A stretch of 19,830 nt of DNA from Opitutus sp. GAS368 (GTDB taxonomy: Bacteria > Verrucomicrobiota > Verrucomicrobiia > Opitutales > Opitutaceae), in NCBI GenBank assembly GCA_945861235.1, contig CAMATV010000012.1:1-19830 (forward strand), in the 5' to 3' direction. Every line of letters starts with the position of its first letter. Position 1 is the stretch's first letter. Below are positions 8,416-16,095 of this stretch, piece by piece. A program made the translations under genes and the position numbers. Below the pieces are notes generated by a model, which had not been told where the DNA came from, did no database searches, and saw only the letters and a list, made by a program, of their open reading frames with translations.

Positions 8416-8792
8416 TTGCGGATTATTTACGCAGACGATCTCATCAATTTGCGCGAGGTGGCTCGCATGGCCCTCTCGCGCGACGGCCACACGATTGAGT
8501 GCGTGGAAAACGGTGCGAGCGCCTTGGAAAAAATCAGCGCCGCCCCCACCGCCTACGATCTGATCCTCACCGATCATCACATGCCCGTGATGAACGGGTT
8601 GGAATTGGTGACCGCGCCACGCTCCGTGCCGATCTCCGCCAAGATCATCGTTTTTAGCTCTGAGCTGAATCCCAAAGTGGCCGCCGCCTACCTTGCACTC
8701 GGCGTCATCCGCATTTTGCCCAAACCTATTTTCCCCTCGGAATTACGGCGGGCGCTCACCAAACTCTTCCCTTGGCACCCTCGCCGGGTTGA
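8416..8792 (+). CDS. Stand-alone response-regulator receiver protein, 3' end uncertain
   Basis: Residues 1-118 (8416-8769) are a complete receiver domain: acid pair D7/D8 (YADD), phospho-acceptor D53 (LILTDHHMPVMNG), switch serine at 81/82 (IVFSS) and K103 (LPKPIF). No output domain follows, so it is probably a CheY/Spo0F-like phosphorelay protein. The start is TTG at 8416, chosen because GAGGG lies 7 bases upstream. The frame stays open to 9627, 750 bases antisense through the MBL gene; residues past about 120 look like shadow translation. A shift into the neighbouring frame near 8765-8789 would end the protein at the TGA at 8790-8792, which I give as the provisional end. A frameshift, a sequencing error or a genuine long overlap are all possible. 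No histidine kinase is adjacent. Confidence 0.7.
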
Positions 8793-8877
8793 GTGGGTCT
8801 GCCACGATTCAGCGCGCTGCCGCGCGGCGTGCCGCGAAATTAAGAAGCGCCGGGCCGATTGCGGATTGTCACATTGT

Positions 8878-9846
8878 TCACTGCGCAATTTTGCGGGCAT
8901 CGATTCCCCGGCCCAGTTCAAATTTCGCGCCGACCGCACCCACGACCGCGTGCGCGCGGTCGAGACCGAGGTCCGCCCGCAGCCGGAAGACGGATTCGAT
9001 GCCCGTGCAATGCGCACCGATCAGGTGATCCACGCCAAAGCCACGCAACTTCTCCGCCGTCCAACTCAGCGTCTGCTCTTTGGCGTTAAACAAATGCACT
9101 CCGCCGATCAGCGCATGCACGCGCGCCGGCCGCACGACCGATCGCGCGTGTTCGACGATGTTGACTACGCCCGCGTGGCCGCAGCCCGTCAGCACCACGA
9201 GACCCTGCTCGGTGTCCAGCACGAGCGCCAGATCTTCGGGCAGGTTGTCCTCGGCGTCTCCCGTTGGCGTCGTCATTCGCGCACTCCCGCTCCAATTGCG
9301 CTCCGGGTATTTGCGCGGAACCGGTCCGGTCAGCCACACCCCCGGGTAAAGCTGCACCGGCTGCGTATACGTCACAAACATCCCGCCCGTCGCCTCATAT
9401 TCGCCCTTCAGCGCCACCATCGAAAGGTCCGGTTGGCGGGTCACACCACTCCGACGCGGATAAAAAATTCCCTCACCCACATGCGCGCGCGAGAGAGCCG
9501 CGGGCGTTTTCTCCCGCACCGACTTGCGGAGCGTCAGCAAGCCGCCGGTGTGATCACTATGCGAGTGACTCAAGAGCACGTCGGGCACGGTCGTAAGGTC
9601 GACGCCGAGCGAACGCGCATTTTTTAGCACGACGTCGGCGTGTGCCCCGGTGTCGAACAACAGCCGGTGCTCGTCCGCCTCCACGAGCGCGGCAAACCCC
9701 CACTCACCCAACTCATCTCCGTCCGCCAACATCGTCGACAGAATCGTGATCTTCAGCGCCTTCACGCGGCCCGCCGACTCAGCGCCCAGCAGGACCATCC
9801 CGCCGAGCCACCACAAAAAACAACCGGCCAAAATTCGGATTCGCAC
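8878..9846 (-). CDS. Exported MBL-fold metallo-hydrolase, DHPS-like subgroup
   Basis: A metallo-beta-lactamase-fold protein of 322 residues from the GTG at 9846. The metal motif H94-x-H96-x-D98-H99 is complete (SHSHSDHTGG). LTGCGHAGVVNIVEHA, ALIGGVHLF and LIGAHCTG are typical of the group related to the methanopterin-pathway ribofuranosylaminobenzene 5'-phosphate synthase-like (TM0207-like) hydrolases. The true substrate in bacteria is not established. The frame extends to a TTG at 9939, but the GTG at 9846 starts a convincing signal peptide (RIRILAGCFLWWLGGMVLLGAES), so I prefer it; neither has a good Shine-Dalgarno site. The 3' end faces the receiver gene, whose open frame continues opposite this gene. 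Divergent from the spermidine-synthase-like gene across a repeat-containing spacer. Confidence 0.88.
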   Translation of the reverse strand: MRIRILAGCFLWWLGGMVLLGAESAGRVKALKITILSTMLADGDELGEWGFAALVEADEHRLLFDTGAHADVVLKNARSLGVDLTTVPDVLLSHSHSDHTGGLLTLRKSVREKTPAALSRAHVGEGIFYPRRSGVTRQPDLSMVALKGEYEATGGMFVTYTQPVQLYPGVWLTGPVPRKYPERNWSGSARMTTPTGDAEDNLPEDLALVLDTEQGLVVLTGCGHAGVVNIVEHARSVVRPARVHALIGGVHLFNAKEQTLSWTAEKLRGFGVDHLIGAHCTGIESVFRLRADLGLDRAHAVVGAVGAKFELGRGIDARKIAQ

Positions 9847-9965
9847 GACGCCGAATGAACCCGATTTCAGGGAGACCGCAAGTTTCAATACCCCACCCAC
9901 TTTCAATCTTTGCGTAAGTTCATGCACACTTTGAACCAACCAATTGTTTCGTGAAAAGAAATTCG

Positions 9966-10171
9966 CCGGAGTTATGGTCGGAGGATTTTATGGGTAGGAA
10001 GATTTTCCAAACCACGGAAATACGTCCGACCAAGGGTTCTCATTTCGTGTTCCGTCCGCCTCGGGGATTACAGCGCCTTGGTTGCAGCTGAACGACCAGC
10101 TCAACCGCCCAAGCATAGGTAATTCTCCGGGAAATTTCCCTACCCATAAAATCTTCCTACCCCAACTCCGG
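9966..10171. mobile_element. REPIN/MITE-like element with ~43-bp imperfect terminal inverted repeats
   Basis: Bases 9966-10008 match the reverse complement of 10129-10171 at about 36 of 43 positions, without gaps. The arms share CCGGAGTT at the outer end and the core TTTTATGGGTAGG. Within each arm there is a sub-repeat of GGGTAGGAAGATTTT type. The 120-bp interior (10009-10128) has no open frame that looks like a gene. This is the build of a non-autonomous miniature element, or of two REP sequences in inverted order (REPIN) mobilised by a RAYT-type transposase elsewhere in the genome. No clear target-site duplication was seen. Confidence 0.7.
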
Positions 10172-10229
10172 AATCTGGAATCGCGTCTTCCTGCGGCACC
10201 GCCGAGCAATTCCTGCGCAAGGTTCAACA

Positions 10230-10245
10230 CCTGCCTGCAGGCAGG
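10230..10245. repeat. 16-bp perfect palindrome
   Basis: CCTGCCTGCAGGCAGG is a perfect palindrome without a loop, followed at once by AGGAAC. It lies in the spacer upstream of the spermidine-synthase-like gene. It could be a dimeric regulator site or a dispersed repeat; no regulator can be named. Confidence 0.5.
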
Positions 10246-10510
10246 AGGAACCCAGCATCTGCGCGAAATAGACTCTTTGAGCGTTCAGAGAATTGCTGCA
10301 CGAACTTCTGTAAGGATTGATATCACCCTCCAATGACCGCGATTCCACGCTCGCCAAATAAAGGGAGTTTGCAGTCGGGCCGCTCTGCGAACTGCCCTGC
10401 GACCACCCCCGGCAAATTTTCCGCACCACTCTCCCGCCCTGAGCGTCTGGCGCAGTTCCAGCGTTTGTGGCTCGCTCCGAGGCACCACTCCTCCTCTTTT
10501 CTCTCCCTTC

Positions 10511-12802
10511 ATGCTCCCCTTCGCCCTCAGCATTTTCACCGGTGCTTTCCTCCTCTTCCAAGTCCAGCCGCTCATCGGTAAATACATCCTCCCGTGGTTC
10601 GGCGGGAGTCCTGGCGTGTGGACGGCGTGCCTCCTCTTCTTTCAAACGTTGCTGCTCGGTGGCTACGCGTATGCGCATTTTTCCTCGACGCTGCTGAAGC
10701 CCCGCGCGCAGGCCGTGCTCCACTTCTGCCTCCTCCTGCTGTCCCTCGCGCTGCTCCCCATCACTCCGAACGAAGCTTGGAAATCCCACGTCACCGGCGA
10801 TCCGACGTGGCACATTCTCCTGCTACTCACCGTTACGATCGGGCTCCCTTACTTCGTCCTCTCCGCCACCGGTCCTTTGATGCAGCAATGGTTCAGCGTC
10901 ACCAATCCCGGCGTCTCTCCCTACCGGCTCTACGCCCTCTCCAACATCGGTTCCCTCCTCGCACTCCTGAGCTATCCAATTTTCTTCGAGGTCCGCTACT
11001 CTCGCCAAGAACAAGCCGTCATGTGGTCGGTCGGCCTAGGCCTCTTCGTCCTTCTCTGTGGCTTCTGCGCCCTCCGCGTTTGGAAACACCCGCCCGCCGC
11101 CGTCCCCGAGCCCGATTCCGGCTCAGACAATCCGGCGCTCAGCTCTGAGCCCTCTGCGCTCAACGCGCAACCCTCCGCCCTCAACTCTCCTTGGCCCGAC
11201 AAGGCACTCTGGATCGCCCTCCCCGCGCTCGCCTCCGTCCTGCTCCTCGCGATCACCAACAAACTTTGCCAAGAGGTCGCCGTCATCCCGTTTCTGTGGG
11301 TGCTCCCGCTCGCGCTCTACCTGCTCACGTTCGTCATCTGCTTCGACCACGCGCGTTGGTATCACCGCGGAGTGTACTCCGCCTTGCTCATCATCGGTAT
11401 CGCGGGCCTCATCCGCTTGCTCGACGCCGGCAGCGACGCCCCGATGAAACTCCAGATCGCCGGCTACACCGGCACTCTCTTCGTCGTCTGCATGATCTGC
11501 CACGGCGAGCTCTACCAACTAAAGCCCGCGCCGCGCTACCTGACCTCCTATTTTCTCTTCATCTCGGCCGGCGGCGCTCTCGGCGGCCTCCTCGTCGCCG
11601 TCGTCGCGCCCGCTGTCTTTAACGAATATCGCGAACTCCAGGTCGGCCTCGCCGTCCTCGCCGTCGTGTTCGCCCTCGTCTGCTTTCGCCACCGCAGCCG
11701 CACCTTGGTCCTTGGCGCGACCGTTGGGGCCATGCTCGCCACCATCGCCGTGCCCGCGCTCGAAGCCACGTTCGATGGCAGCGCCGGCTTCACGAAAGAG
11801 CTGCTGGAATTCTACAAACAGCACGCTTGGAAAATCGCCGCCGCCCTCGCCGTCTTCCTGGCCTGCGCCCTCGACCTCAAGCGCCGCCGCATCGTCTCCG
11901 AATGGCGTCGCTCCCTCGGCCTCGTCGTCGTTCTCCTCGCTGTGGGGCAGAGCTACCAACTCTTCGAGCAGATGCGGAGCAAGGAAACGACGTCCGTGAT
12001 CCGCTCCTCCCGCAATTTCTACGGCACCCTCAAGGTCTTCGACTACTCGCCCGATAATCCCGAAGAACAGTATCACCTCCTCATGCACGGTGCGACGACG
12101 CATGGTATCCAATTCGTCGGCACGGATCGCAGCTTCACACCCACTTCCTACTACGGCCCCACCAGCGGCATCGGCCTCGCCTTCGCTCACTTGCCCGAGC
12201 AAACCAACAAACGCTACGCCGTCGTCGGTCTCGGCACGGGTTCACTTGCGGTCTACGCCAAAACCGGCGACTACGTTCGCCTCTACGAAATCAACCCCGC
12301 CGTCGAAAAACTCGCCCGCGATCCGTTCACCTACCTCGAACAATGCCCCGCAAAACTCGACGTTATCATGGGCGACGCCCGCCTCGAGATGGAGTATGAA
12401 CTCGCGCGCCAACAGCCGCAAAACCTCGACCTCCTCGCACTCGATGCCTTCAGCAGCGACGCGATCCCGGTGCATCTCCTGACGAAAGAGGCCTTCGCGA
12501 TTTACCTCCAGCACCTCAAGCCCAACGGCGTCATCGCCGTCCATATTTCAAATCGCTACCTCGACCTCCAACCCGTCGTCGAGCGCCTCGCCCAAGAATT
12601 TGGACTCAGCACCGCGTGCATCTCCGACGACTACACGGAGAGCTGGTATTACTACGATACGACGTGGATGTTGCTGACGAAAAATAAAGCCTTCCTCGCC
12701 AAGTCCGACATCTACGCCGCCAGCGCCGACCCCAAGAAAGACGCCCCCAAAGCCGCCCTCTGGACCGACGACAACGCGAATCTGTATAGCATCATGAAGT
12801 AG
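10511..12802 (+). CDS. Membrane-fused spermidine-synthase-like protein
   Basis: A 763-residue fusion. About 14-15 hydrophobic segments fill residues 1-490, starting with LSIFTGAFLLFQVQPLIGKYILPWFGG, a signature of the fused MFS/spermidine synthase group. A soluble Rossmann methyltransferase-like domain follows: YYGPTSGIGLAF, the nucleotide loop VVGLGTGSLAVYA near residue 570, YEINPAVEKLA near 594, DVIMGDARLEME, LDAFSSDAIPVHLLTKEA near 645 and the terminal WTDDNANL. Reaction unproven: such proteins are related to aminopropyltransferases but often have changed active sites. Residues 210-226 between two membrane segments are a heptanucleotide-encoded insert (SSEPSALNAQPSALN). The ATG at 10511 follows a pyrimidine tract (TTTTCTCTCCCTTC) without a Shine-Dalgarno site. 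Confidence 0.92.
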   Translation: MLPFALSIFTGAFLLFQVQPLIGKYILPWFGGSPGVWTACLLFFQTLLLGGYAYAHFSSTLLKPRAQAVLHFCLLLLSLALLPITPNEAWKSHVTGDPTWHILLLLTVTIGLPYFVLSATGPLMQQWFSVTNPGVSPYRLYALSNIGSLLALLSYPIFFEVRYSRQEQAVMWSVGLGLFVLLCGFCALRVWKHPPAAVPEPDSGSDNPALSSEPSALNAQPSALNSPWPDKALWIALPALASVLLLAITNKLCQEVAVIPFLWVLPLALYLLTFVICFDHARWYHRGVYSALLIIGIAGLIRLLDAGSDAPMKLQIAGYTGTLFVVCMICHGELYQLKPAPRYLTSYFLFISAGGALGGLLVAVVAPAVFNEYRELQVGLAVLAVVFALVCFRHRSRTLVLGATVGAMLATIAVPALEATFDGSAGFTKELLEFYKQHAWKIAAALAVFLACALDLKRRRIVSEWRRSLGLVVVLLAVGQSYQLFEQMRSKETTSVIRSSRNFYGTLKVFDYSPDNPEEQYHLLMHGATTHGIQFVGTDRSFTPTSYYGPTSGIGLAFAHLPEQTNKRYAVVGLGTGSLAVYAKTGDYVRLYEINPAVEKLARDPFTYLEQCPAKLDVIMGDARLEMEYELARQQPQNLDLLALDAFSSDAIPVHLLTKEAFAIYLQHLKPNGVIAVHISNRYLDLQPVVERLAQEFGLSTACISDDYTESWYYYDTTWMLLTKNKAFLAKSDIYAASADPKKDAPKAALWTDDNANLYSIMK
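11138..11186 (+). repeat. In-frame heptanucleotide tandem repeat (7 units)
   Basis: Seven consecutive 7-bp units around consensus CTCAACG (for example CTCAGCT, CTGAGCC, CTCTGCG, CTCAACG, CTCAACT) encode LSSEPSALNAQPSALN in a loop between predicted membrane segments of the spermidine-synthase-like protein. Total length 49 bp. Confidence 0.85.
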
Positions 12803-12900
12803 GGCCGGCCTGCGCTGAACATCACGACTGGTTTTTCCTCGCGCTGATGCTGTTCACCGCTGCGAGATCAATCGTCGCCGCATTCCTCACCTAGCTTCCA

Positions 12901-12932
12901 GCGCCGACGGGCACAATGTCCGCCGTCGGCGC
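12901..12932. terminator. Stem-loop between convergent genes
   Basis: GCGCCGACGG (12901-12910) is the exact reverse complement of CCGTCGGCGC (12923-12932), giving a 10-bp GC stem with a 12-base loop. A second, weaker inverted pair, ACCCAG/CTGGGT, spans 12944-12963. Both lie between the convergent spermidine-synthase-like (+) and DUF1080 (-) genes. No T-run follows on either strand, so a strong 3' hairpin or two-way barrier is likelier than a classical intrinsic terminator. Confidence 0.5.
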
Positions 12933-12982
12933 GCGTGGCGTTCACCCAGAAGATACGCTGGGTCAAAACCGTCCCGCCCTCC

Positions 12983-13603
12983 TTACAGCTCCGCGACCTT
13001 CACATTCCGATACTCGCATTTCATCACGACGCCGCCGTGAATCTGAAACCCCAACGGGGCCGCTCCGGAGAATTTCGCGTCGGTGTATTCCGCGGCTTTC
13101 TTCCCGTTGATCCAGCACGTGAACGTGTCGCCCTTCGCCTGCACGCGGAACGTGTTCCACTCGCCCTCGGGCTTCATCAATTTCTTCGCATCCTTAGCCT
13201 GACCGATCTCCGGGTAGGCCGGCTTGCCGCCCGTATAGAACGAGCCCGACATATCGACGCGCAAGCTGCCCGAGACGCCGAGTTGGAGCTGGATCTTCGG
13301 CTTGCGCATCTCGACGCCAGTGTCGACTCCGCGATCCGTCGTCGCCTTCCAGCGCACGTCAAACTCCAGCACGAAGTCGCGATATTCCTTCTGCGTCCAA
13401 AGGTAGTGCTCCTTCTTCGTCTCGATGCTCTCACCGACGAGCACACCCTTCTCGATCCGCCAAAACGCCGCGGCCCCTTCCGCCTTGAAGTTGGTCAAAT
13501 CCTTGCCGTTGAAAAGCGGCACAAACTTAGGCTCGGCTGCGGCCCCGCCAAGGGCGGCCGCGAGATATAGACAGAACGAGAGGGCGAGGGCGCGGGGTTT
13601 CAT
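12983..13603 (-). CDS. Exported DUF1080 / 3-keto-disaccharide hydrolase-fold protein
   Basis: A 206-residue protein with a signal peptide (KPRALALSFCLYLAAALGGAAAE). The mature part is a single concanavalin-like jelly roll of the DUF1080 family: FVPLFNGKDLTNFK, FWRIEKGVLVGE, YRDFVLEFDVRW, EGEWNTFRV, CWINGKKAAEY, and APLGFQIHGGVVMKCEYRNVKV. The family is greatly expanded in Verrucomicrobiota and Planctomycetota; some members hydrolyse 3-keto-glycosides, but the substrate here is unknown. I chose the ATG at 13603, since it begins the signal peptide and is preceded by GAGAGCG. The same frame is open upstream to 13951 through the 15-bp repeats, but that part is not protein-like. Convergent with the spermidine-synthase-like gene. 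Confidence 0.92.
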   Translation of the reverse strand: MKPRALALSFCLYLAAALGGAAAEPKFVPLFNGKDLTNFKAEGAAAFWRIEKGVLVGESIETKKEHYLWTQKEYRDFVLEFDVRWKATTDRGVDTGVEMRKPKIQLQLGVSGSLRVDMSGSFYTGGKPAYPEIGQAKDAKKLMKPEGEWNTFRVQAKGDTFTCWINGKKAAEYTDAKFSGAAPLGFQIHGGVVMKCEYRNVKVAEL

Positions 13604-13953
13604 CGCTCTCAACTTGGGCGAGCCCACTCGGCATGGAAAGCCCCTTTTTGGGTGACGCCACCGGAGCGTCCGATGCCTCGCGCCTGCACGAGAGCTTTGC
13701 GCACCACGCCATCCACCGACCACTCCCGCGTAACGAGCGCCGACTCCGCCGACTCCGCCGCGCAGCGCGAGCCATGCGACCACCCACCACAAAATCGAAA
13801 TCGTTTTCAAGGTGCGCGGCTTCAAGGCGCGCGGCTTCAGGGTGCGCGGCTTCAGGGTGCGCGGCTTCAGGGTGCGCGGCTTGACGCCTCTCCCTCCGCC
13901 GGAGTTACGCTCCGCCCCCTTGCCAAGCCTCCCTCCCGGCCCACGCTGCAATC
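13604..13953. other. 350-bp divergent spacer holding a 15-bp repeat array
   Basis: The spacer separates the DUF1080 gene (-) and the M3 peptidase gene (+). It holds five 15-bp tandem repeats, a short ACTCCGCCG-type tandem near 13741-13763 and an AT-richer patch at about 13785-13810 (CACAAAATCGAAATCGTTTTCAA) that could host promoter elements. No gene seen. Confidence 0.6.
13806..13880. repeat. Five-copy 15-bp tandem repeat
   Basis: Units of TTCAGGGTGCGCGGC run head to tail. The last three are identical, the first has two A/G-type changes in total relative to them or fewer, and the second reads TTCAAGGCGCGCGGC. A 15-bp period keeps any frame: on the minus strand it would read KPRTL five times, on the plus strand RGFRV. 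It sits in the divergent spacer upstream of two genes, so expansion would change promoter spacing. Not CRISPR: units are adjacent with no spacers. Confidence 0.9.
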
Positions 13954-16095
13954 ATGCCCAACCTACGCCTCCTCCTTCGTCACATGACTCATGCTACTCT
14001 GTTGAGCGCGGCCGTCGGCCTTTCCGCCGCCGACGCTGCGACCGCCAATCCACTGCTCACCGAGAGCACCTTGCCGTTCCACTATCCGCGTTTCGACCTC
14101 ATCAAAAACGCCCATTTCTTGCCGGCCTACGAGGCGGGCATGGCCGCACAACTCGCCGAAGTCGCCGCGATCGCGAGCGCCACCGCCGCGCCCACCTTCG
14201 ACAACACGGTCGTCGCGCTCGAACGCTCCGGCAGCCTCTTCCGCCGCGTCGGTACCGTGTTCAGCAACCTCTCCGGCGCCCACACCAACCCCGAGATGCA
14301 ACAGGTCCAGCGCACCCTCTCGCCCCAACTCGCCGCGCACAGCGACGCCATCCGCCTCAACCCCGCTCTTTTCGCCCGCCTGTCCTCGCTCTATGACCGC
14401 CGCGGCACGCTCGGTCTCGACCCAGAGTCCATGCGCCTCCTTGAGCGCTACTACAAAGATTTCGTACGCGCCGGCGCCCAACTCCCCGAGTCCAAAAAAG
14501 CCCAGCTCCGCGCGCTCAATTCCGAACTCGCCACCCTGCAAACCGCCTTCACGCAAAACGTCCTCAAAGAGCGCGACGCCTCGTCCGTTATTTTCGCCAC
14601 TCGCGAGGAACTCGCCGGACTTTCGACCACCCAAATCGACACCGCCGCCGCCAACGCCCAAGCCGCCGGCCAGCCCGGCAAGTTTCTCCTTAAAGTCCAA
14701 AACACCTCCGGCCAGCCGCCGCTCGAAAACCTGACGGTGCGCGCCTCGCGCCAGCGCTTGCTCGCAGCCTCCCTCGCCCGCGGTAGCCGCGGCGGTGACT
14801 TCGATACCCGCTCCACGGTCGCCGCGATCGCCAAGCAACGCGCCGAGCGCGCCGCCGTCCTCGGCTACCCTCACCACGCCGCGTTTCAACTCGAGGAGCA
14901 GACGATCGGTAGCGTTGACCGCCTCAACCAACTCCTCGCCCAACTCGCCCCCGCCGCCGTCGCCAACGCCCGCCGCGAAGCCGCCGATATGCAAAAACTC
15001 GTCGACGCCGAGCAGGGCCGCTTTCCCGTCGCCGCCGCCGATTGGGATTTCTACACCGAGCAGGTCCGCCGGGCCCGCTACGCCTTCGACGGCGCCCAGC
15101 TCCGCCCTTACTACGAACTCACCCGCGTCTTCCTTGACGGCATCTTTTTCGCCGCCACGAAACTCTACGGCCTCACCTTCAAAGAACGTCACGACCTCCC
15201 CGTCTACGAACCCACCGTGCGCGTGTTCGATGTCTTCAACGCCGACGGCTCGCAGCTCGCGATCTTCCTCCTCGATCCCTACGCCCGTTCCAACAAAAAC
15301 GGTGGCGCCTGGGCCAGCGCGTACGTGAGCCAAAGCACGTTGCTCGCCCGAAAGCCGGTCATCGCCAACCACCTCAACATCCCGCCACCGCCCGTCGGTA
15401 AGCCCACGCTCCTCACGCACGACGAGGTCAACACCGCCTTCCACGAATTCGGCCACGCGCTCCACGGCATGTTCTCCGCCGTCAAGTATCCGCGTTTCGC
15501 CGGCACGTCCGTCCCGCGAGACTTCGTCGAGTATCCTTCGCAAGTAAACGAGATGTGGGCCACGTGGCCCGAGATTCTCAAAAATTACGCCAAGCATCAC
15601 GAAACCGGCGCACCGCTCCCAGCCGAACTCCTCGCGAAGGTCACCGCCGCCGCCCAGTTCAATCAAGGTTTCAAGACCACCGAATACCTCGCCGCCACCC
15701 TCCTCGACCAAGCGTGGCACCAGCTCGCCGCCAGCGAAATCCCCGCCGCCGACGGCGTGCTCGCCTTCGAAGCCGCCGCGCTGAAAAAAGTCGGGCTCGA
15801 CTTCGCCCCCGTGCCGCCACGTTACCGCTCCACTTATTTCTCGCACATCTTCGCGAGCGACGCCTACTCGGCCGGTTACTATTCCTACATCTGGAGCGAG
15901 GTGCTCGACGCCGCCAGCGTCGCCTGGATGATCCAAAACGGCGGCCTGACCCGCGCCAACGGCGACCGCTTCCGCGCCACCCTCCTCTCCCGCGGCGGTA
16001 GTTCCGAAGCCCTTACACTCTACAAGGATTTCACCGGCCAGGAACCCGATCTCAAGCACCTCCTCGTCCGCCGCGGCCTCGAAGCGAAGCCGTGA
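13954..16095 (+). CDS. M3-family zinc peptidase (oligopeptidase A / dipeptidyl carboxypeptidase type)
   Basis: A 713-residue thimet-type metallopeptidase that cleaves short peptides. The zinc site is complete: H497-E498-x-x-H501 (FHEFGHALHGMFS) with the third ligand E526 (DFVEYPSQVNE), spaced 29 residues as in thimet oligopeptidase. Other family blocks are ANPLL near the N-terminus, LDPYARSNKNGGAW, YFSHIFASDAYSAGYYSYIWSEV and LLVRRGLE at the C-terminus. Length is normal. The N-terminus has a hydrophobic, Ala-rich stretch (THATLLSAAVGLSAADAATA), so export is likely. The ATG at 13954 is the longest start; the ATG at 13984 gives a shorter signal peptide and is equally possible. No Shine-Dalgarno site is visible. 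It ends in a GTGA overlap with rlmN. Confidence 0.95.
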   Translation: MPNLRLLLRHMTHATLLSAAVGLSAADAATANPLLTESTLPFHYPRFDLIKNAHFLPAYEAGMAAQLAEVAAIASATAAPTFDNTVVALERSGSLFRRVGTVFSNLSGAHTNPEMQQVQRTLSPQLAAHSDAIRLNPALFARLSSLYDRRGTLGLDPESMRLLERYYKDFVRAGAQLPESKKAQLRALNSELATLQTAFTQNVLKERDASSVIFATREELAGLSTTQIDTAAANAQAAGQPGKFLLKVQNTSGQPPLENLTVRASRQRLLAASLARGSRGGDFDTRSTVAAIAKQRAERAAVLGYPHHAAFQLEEQTIGSVDRLNQLLAQLAPAAVANARREAADMQKLVDAEQGRFPVAAADWDFYTEQVRRARYAFDGAQLRPYYELTRVFLDGIFFAATKLYGLTFKERHDLPVYEPTVRVFDVFNADGSQLAIFLLDPYARSNKNGGAWASAYVSQSTLLARKPVIANHLNIPPPPVGKPTLLTHDEVNTAFHEFGHALHGMFSAVKYPRFAGTSVPRDFVEYPSQVNEMWATWPEILKNYAKHHETGAPLPAELLAKVTAAAQFNQGFKTTEYLAATLLDQAWHQLAASEIPAADGVLAFEAAALKKVGLDFAPVPPRYRSTYFSHIFASDAYSAGYYSYIWSEVLDAASVAWMIQNGGLTRANGDRFRATLLSRGGSSEALTLYKDFTGQEPDLKHLLVRRGLEAKP

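Larger units (their letters stand above)
9847..10510. other. 664-bp intergenic region with repeats, no convincing gene
   Basis: It lies between divergent MBL (-) and spermidine-synthase-like (+) genes. It holds the inverted pair at 9966-10171 and a 16-bp palindrome at 10230-10245. Short open frames here (for instance from 10333 on + and 9988-10230 on -) have no recognisable domain or good initiation site. It is less GC-biased than its surroundings around 9900-10020. Promoters for both genes must lie here, but no clear -35/-10 pair could be picked out by eye. Confidence 0.6.

Noticed and set aside
10333..10581. 82-codon open frame on the plus strand upstream of the spermidine-synthase-like gene
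   Set aside because: No ribosome site, no recognisable motif, and overlaps the true start region in another frame.
10157..10813. 218-codon open frame on the minus strand over the spacer and the start of the spermidine-synthase-like gene
   Set aside because: Charged low-complexity composition, overlaps a clear gene in antisense, no domain and no good start.
13806..13880. CRISPR array
   Set aside because: Repeats are 15 bp and directly adjacent with no spacers; no cas genes nearby.
13604..13951. N-terminal extension of the DUF1080 protein through KPRTL repeats
   Set aside because: The signal peptide starts at the ATG at 13603. The upstream part is repeat-derived and not protein-like, so it was left out of the gene.
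13963..16059. 698-codon open frame on the minus strand
   Set aside because: Exactly opposite the M3 peptidase gene. Its Glu/Gly/Val-rich composition is what C-ending codons give in antisense.
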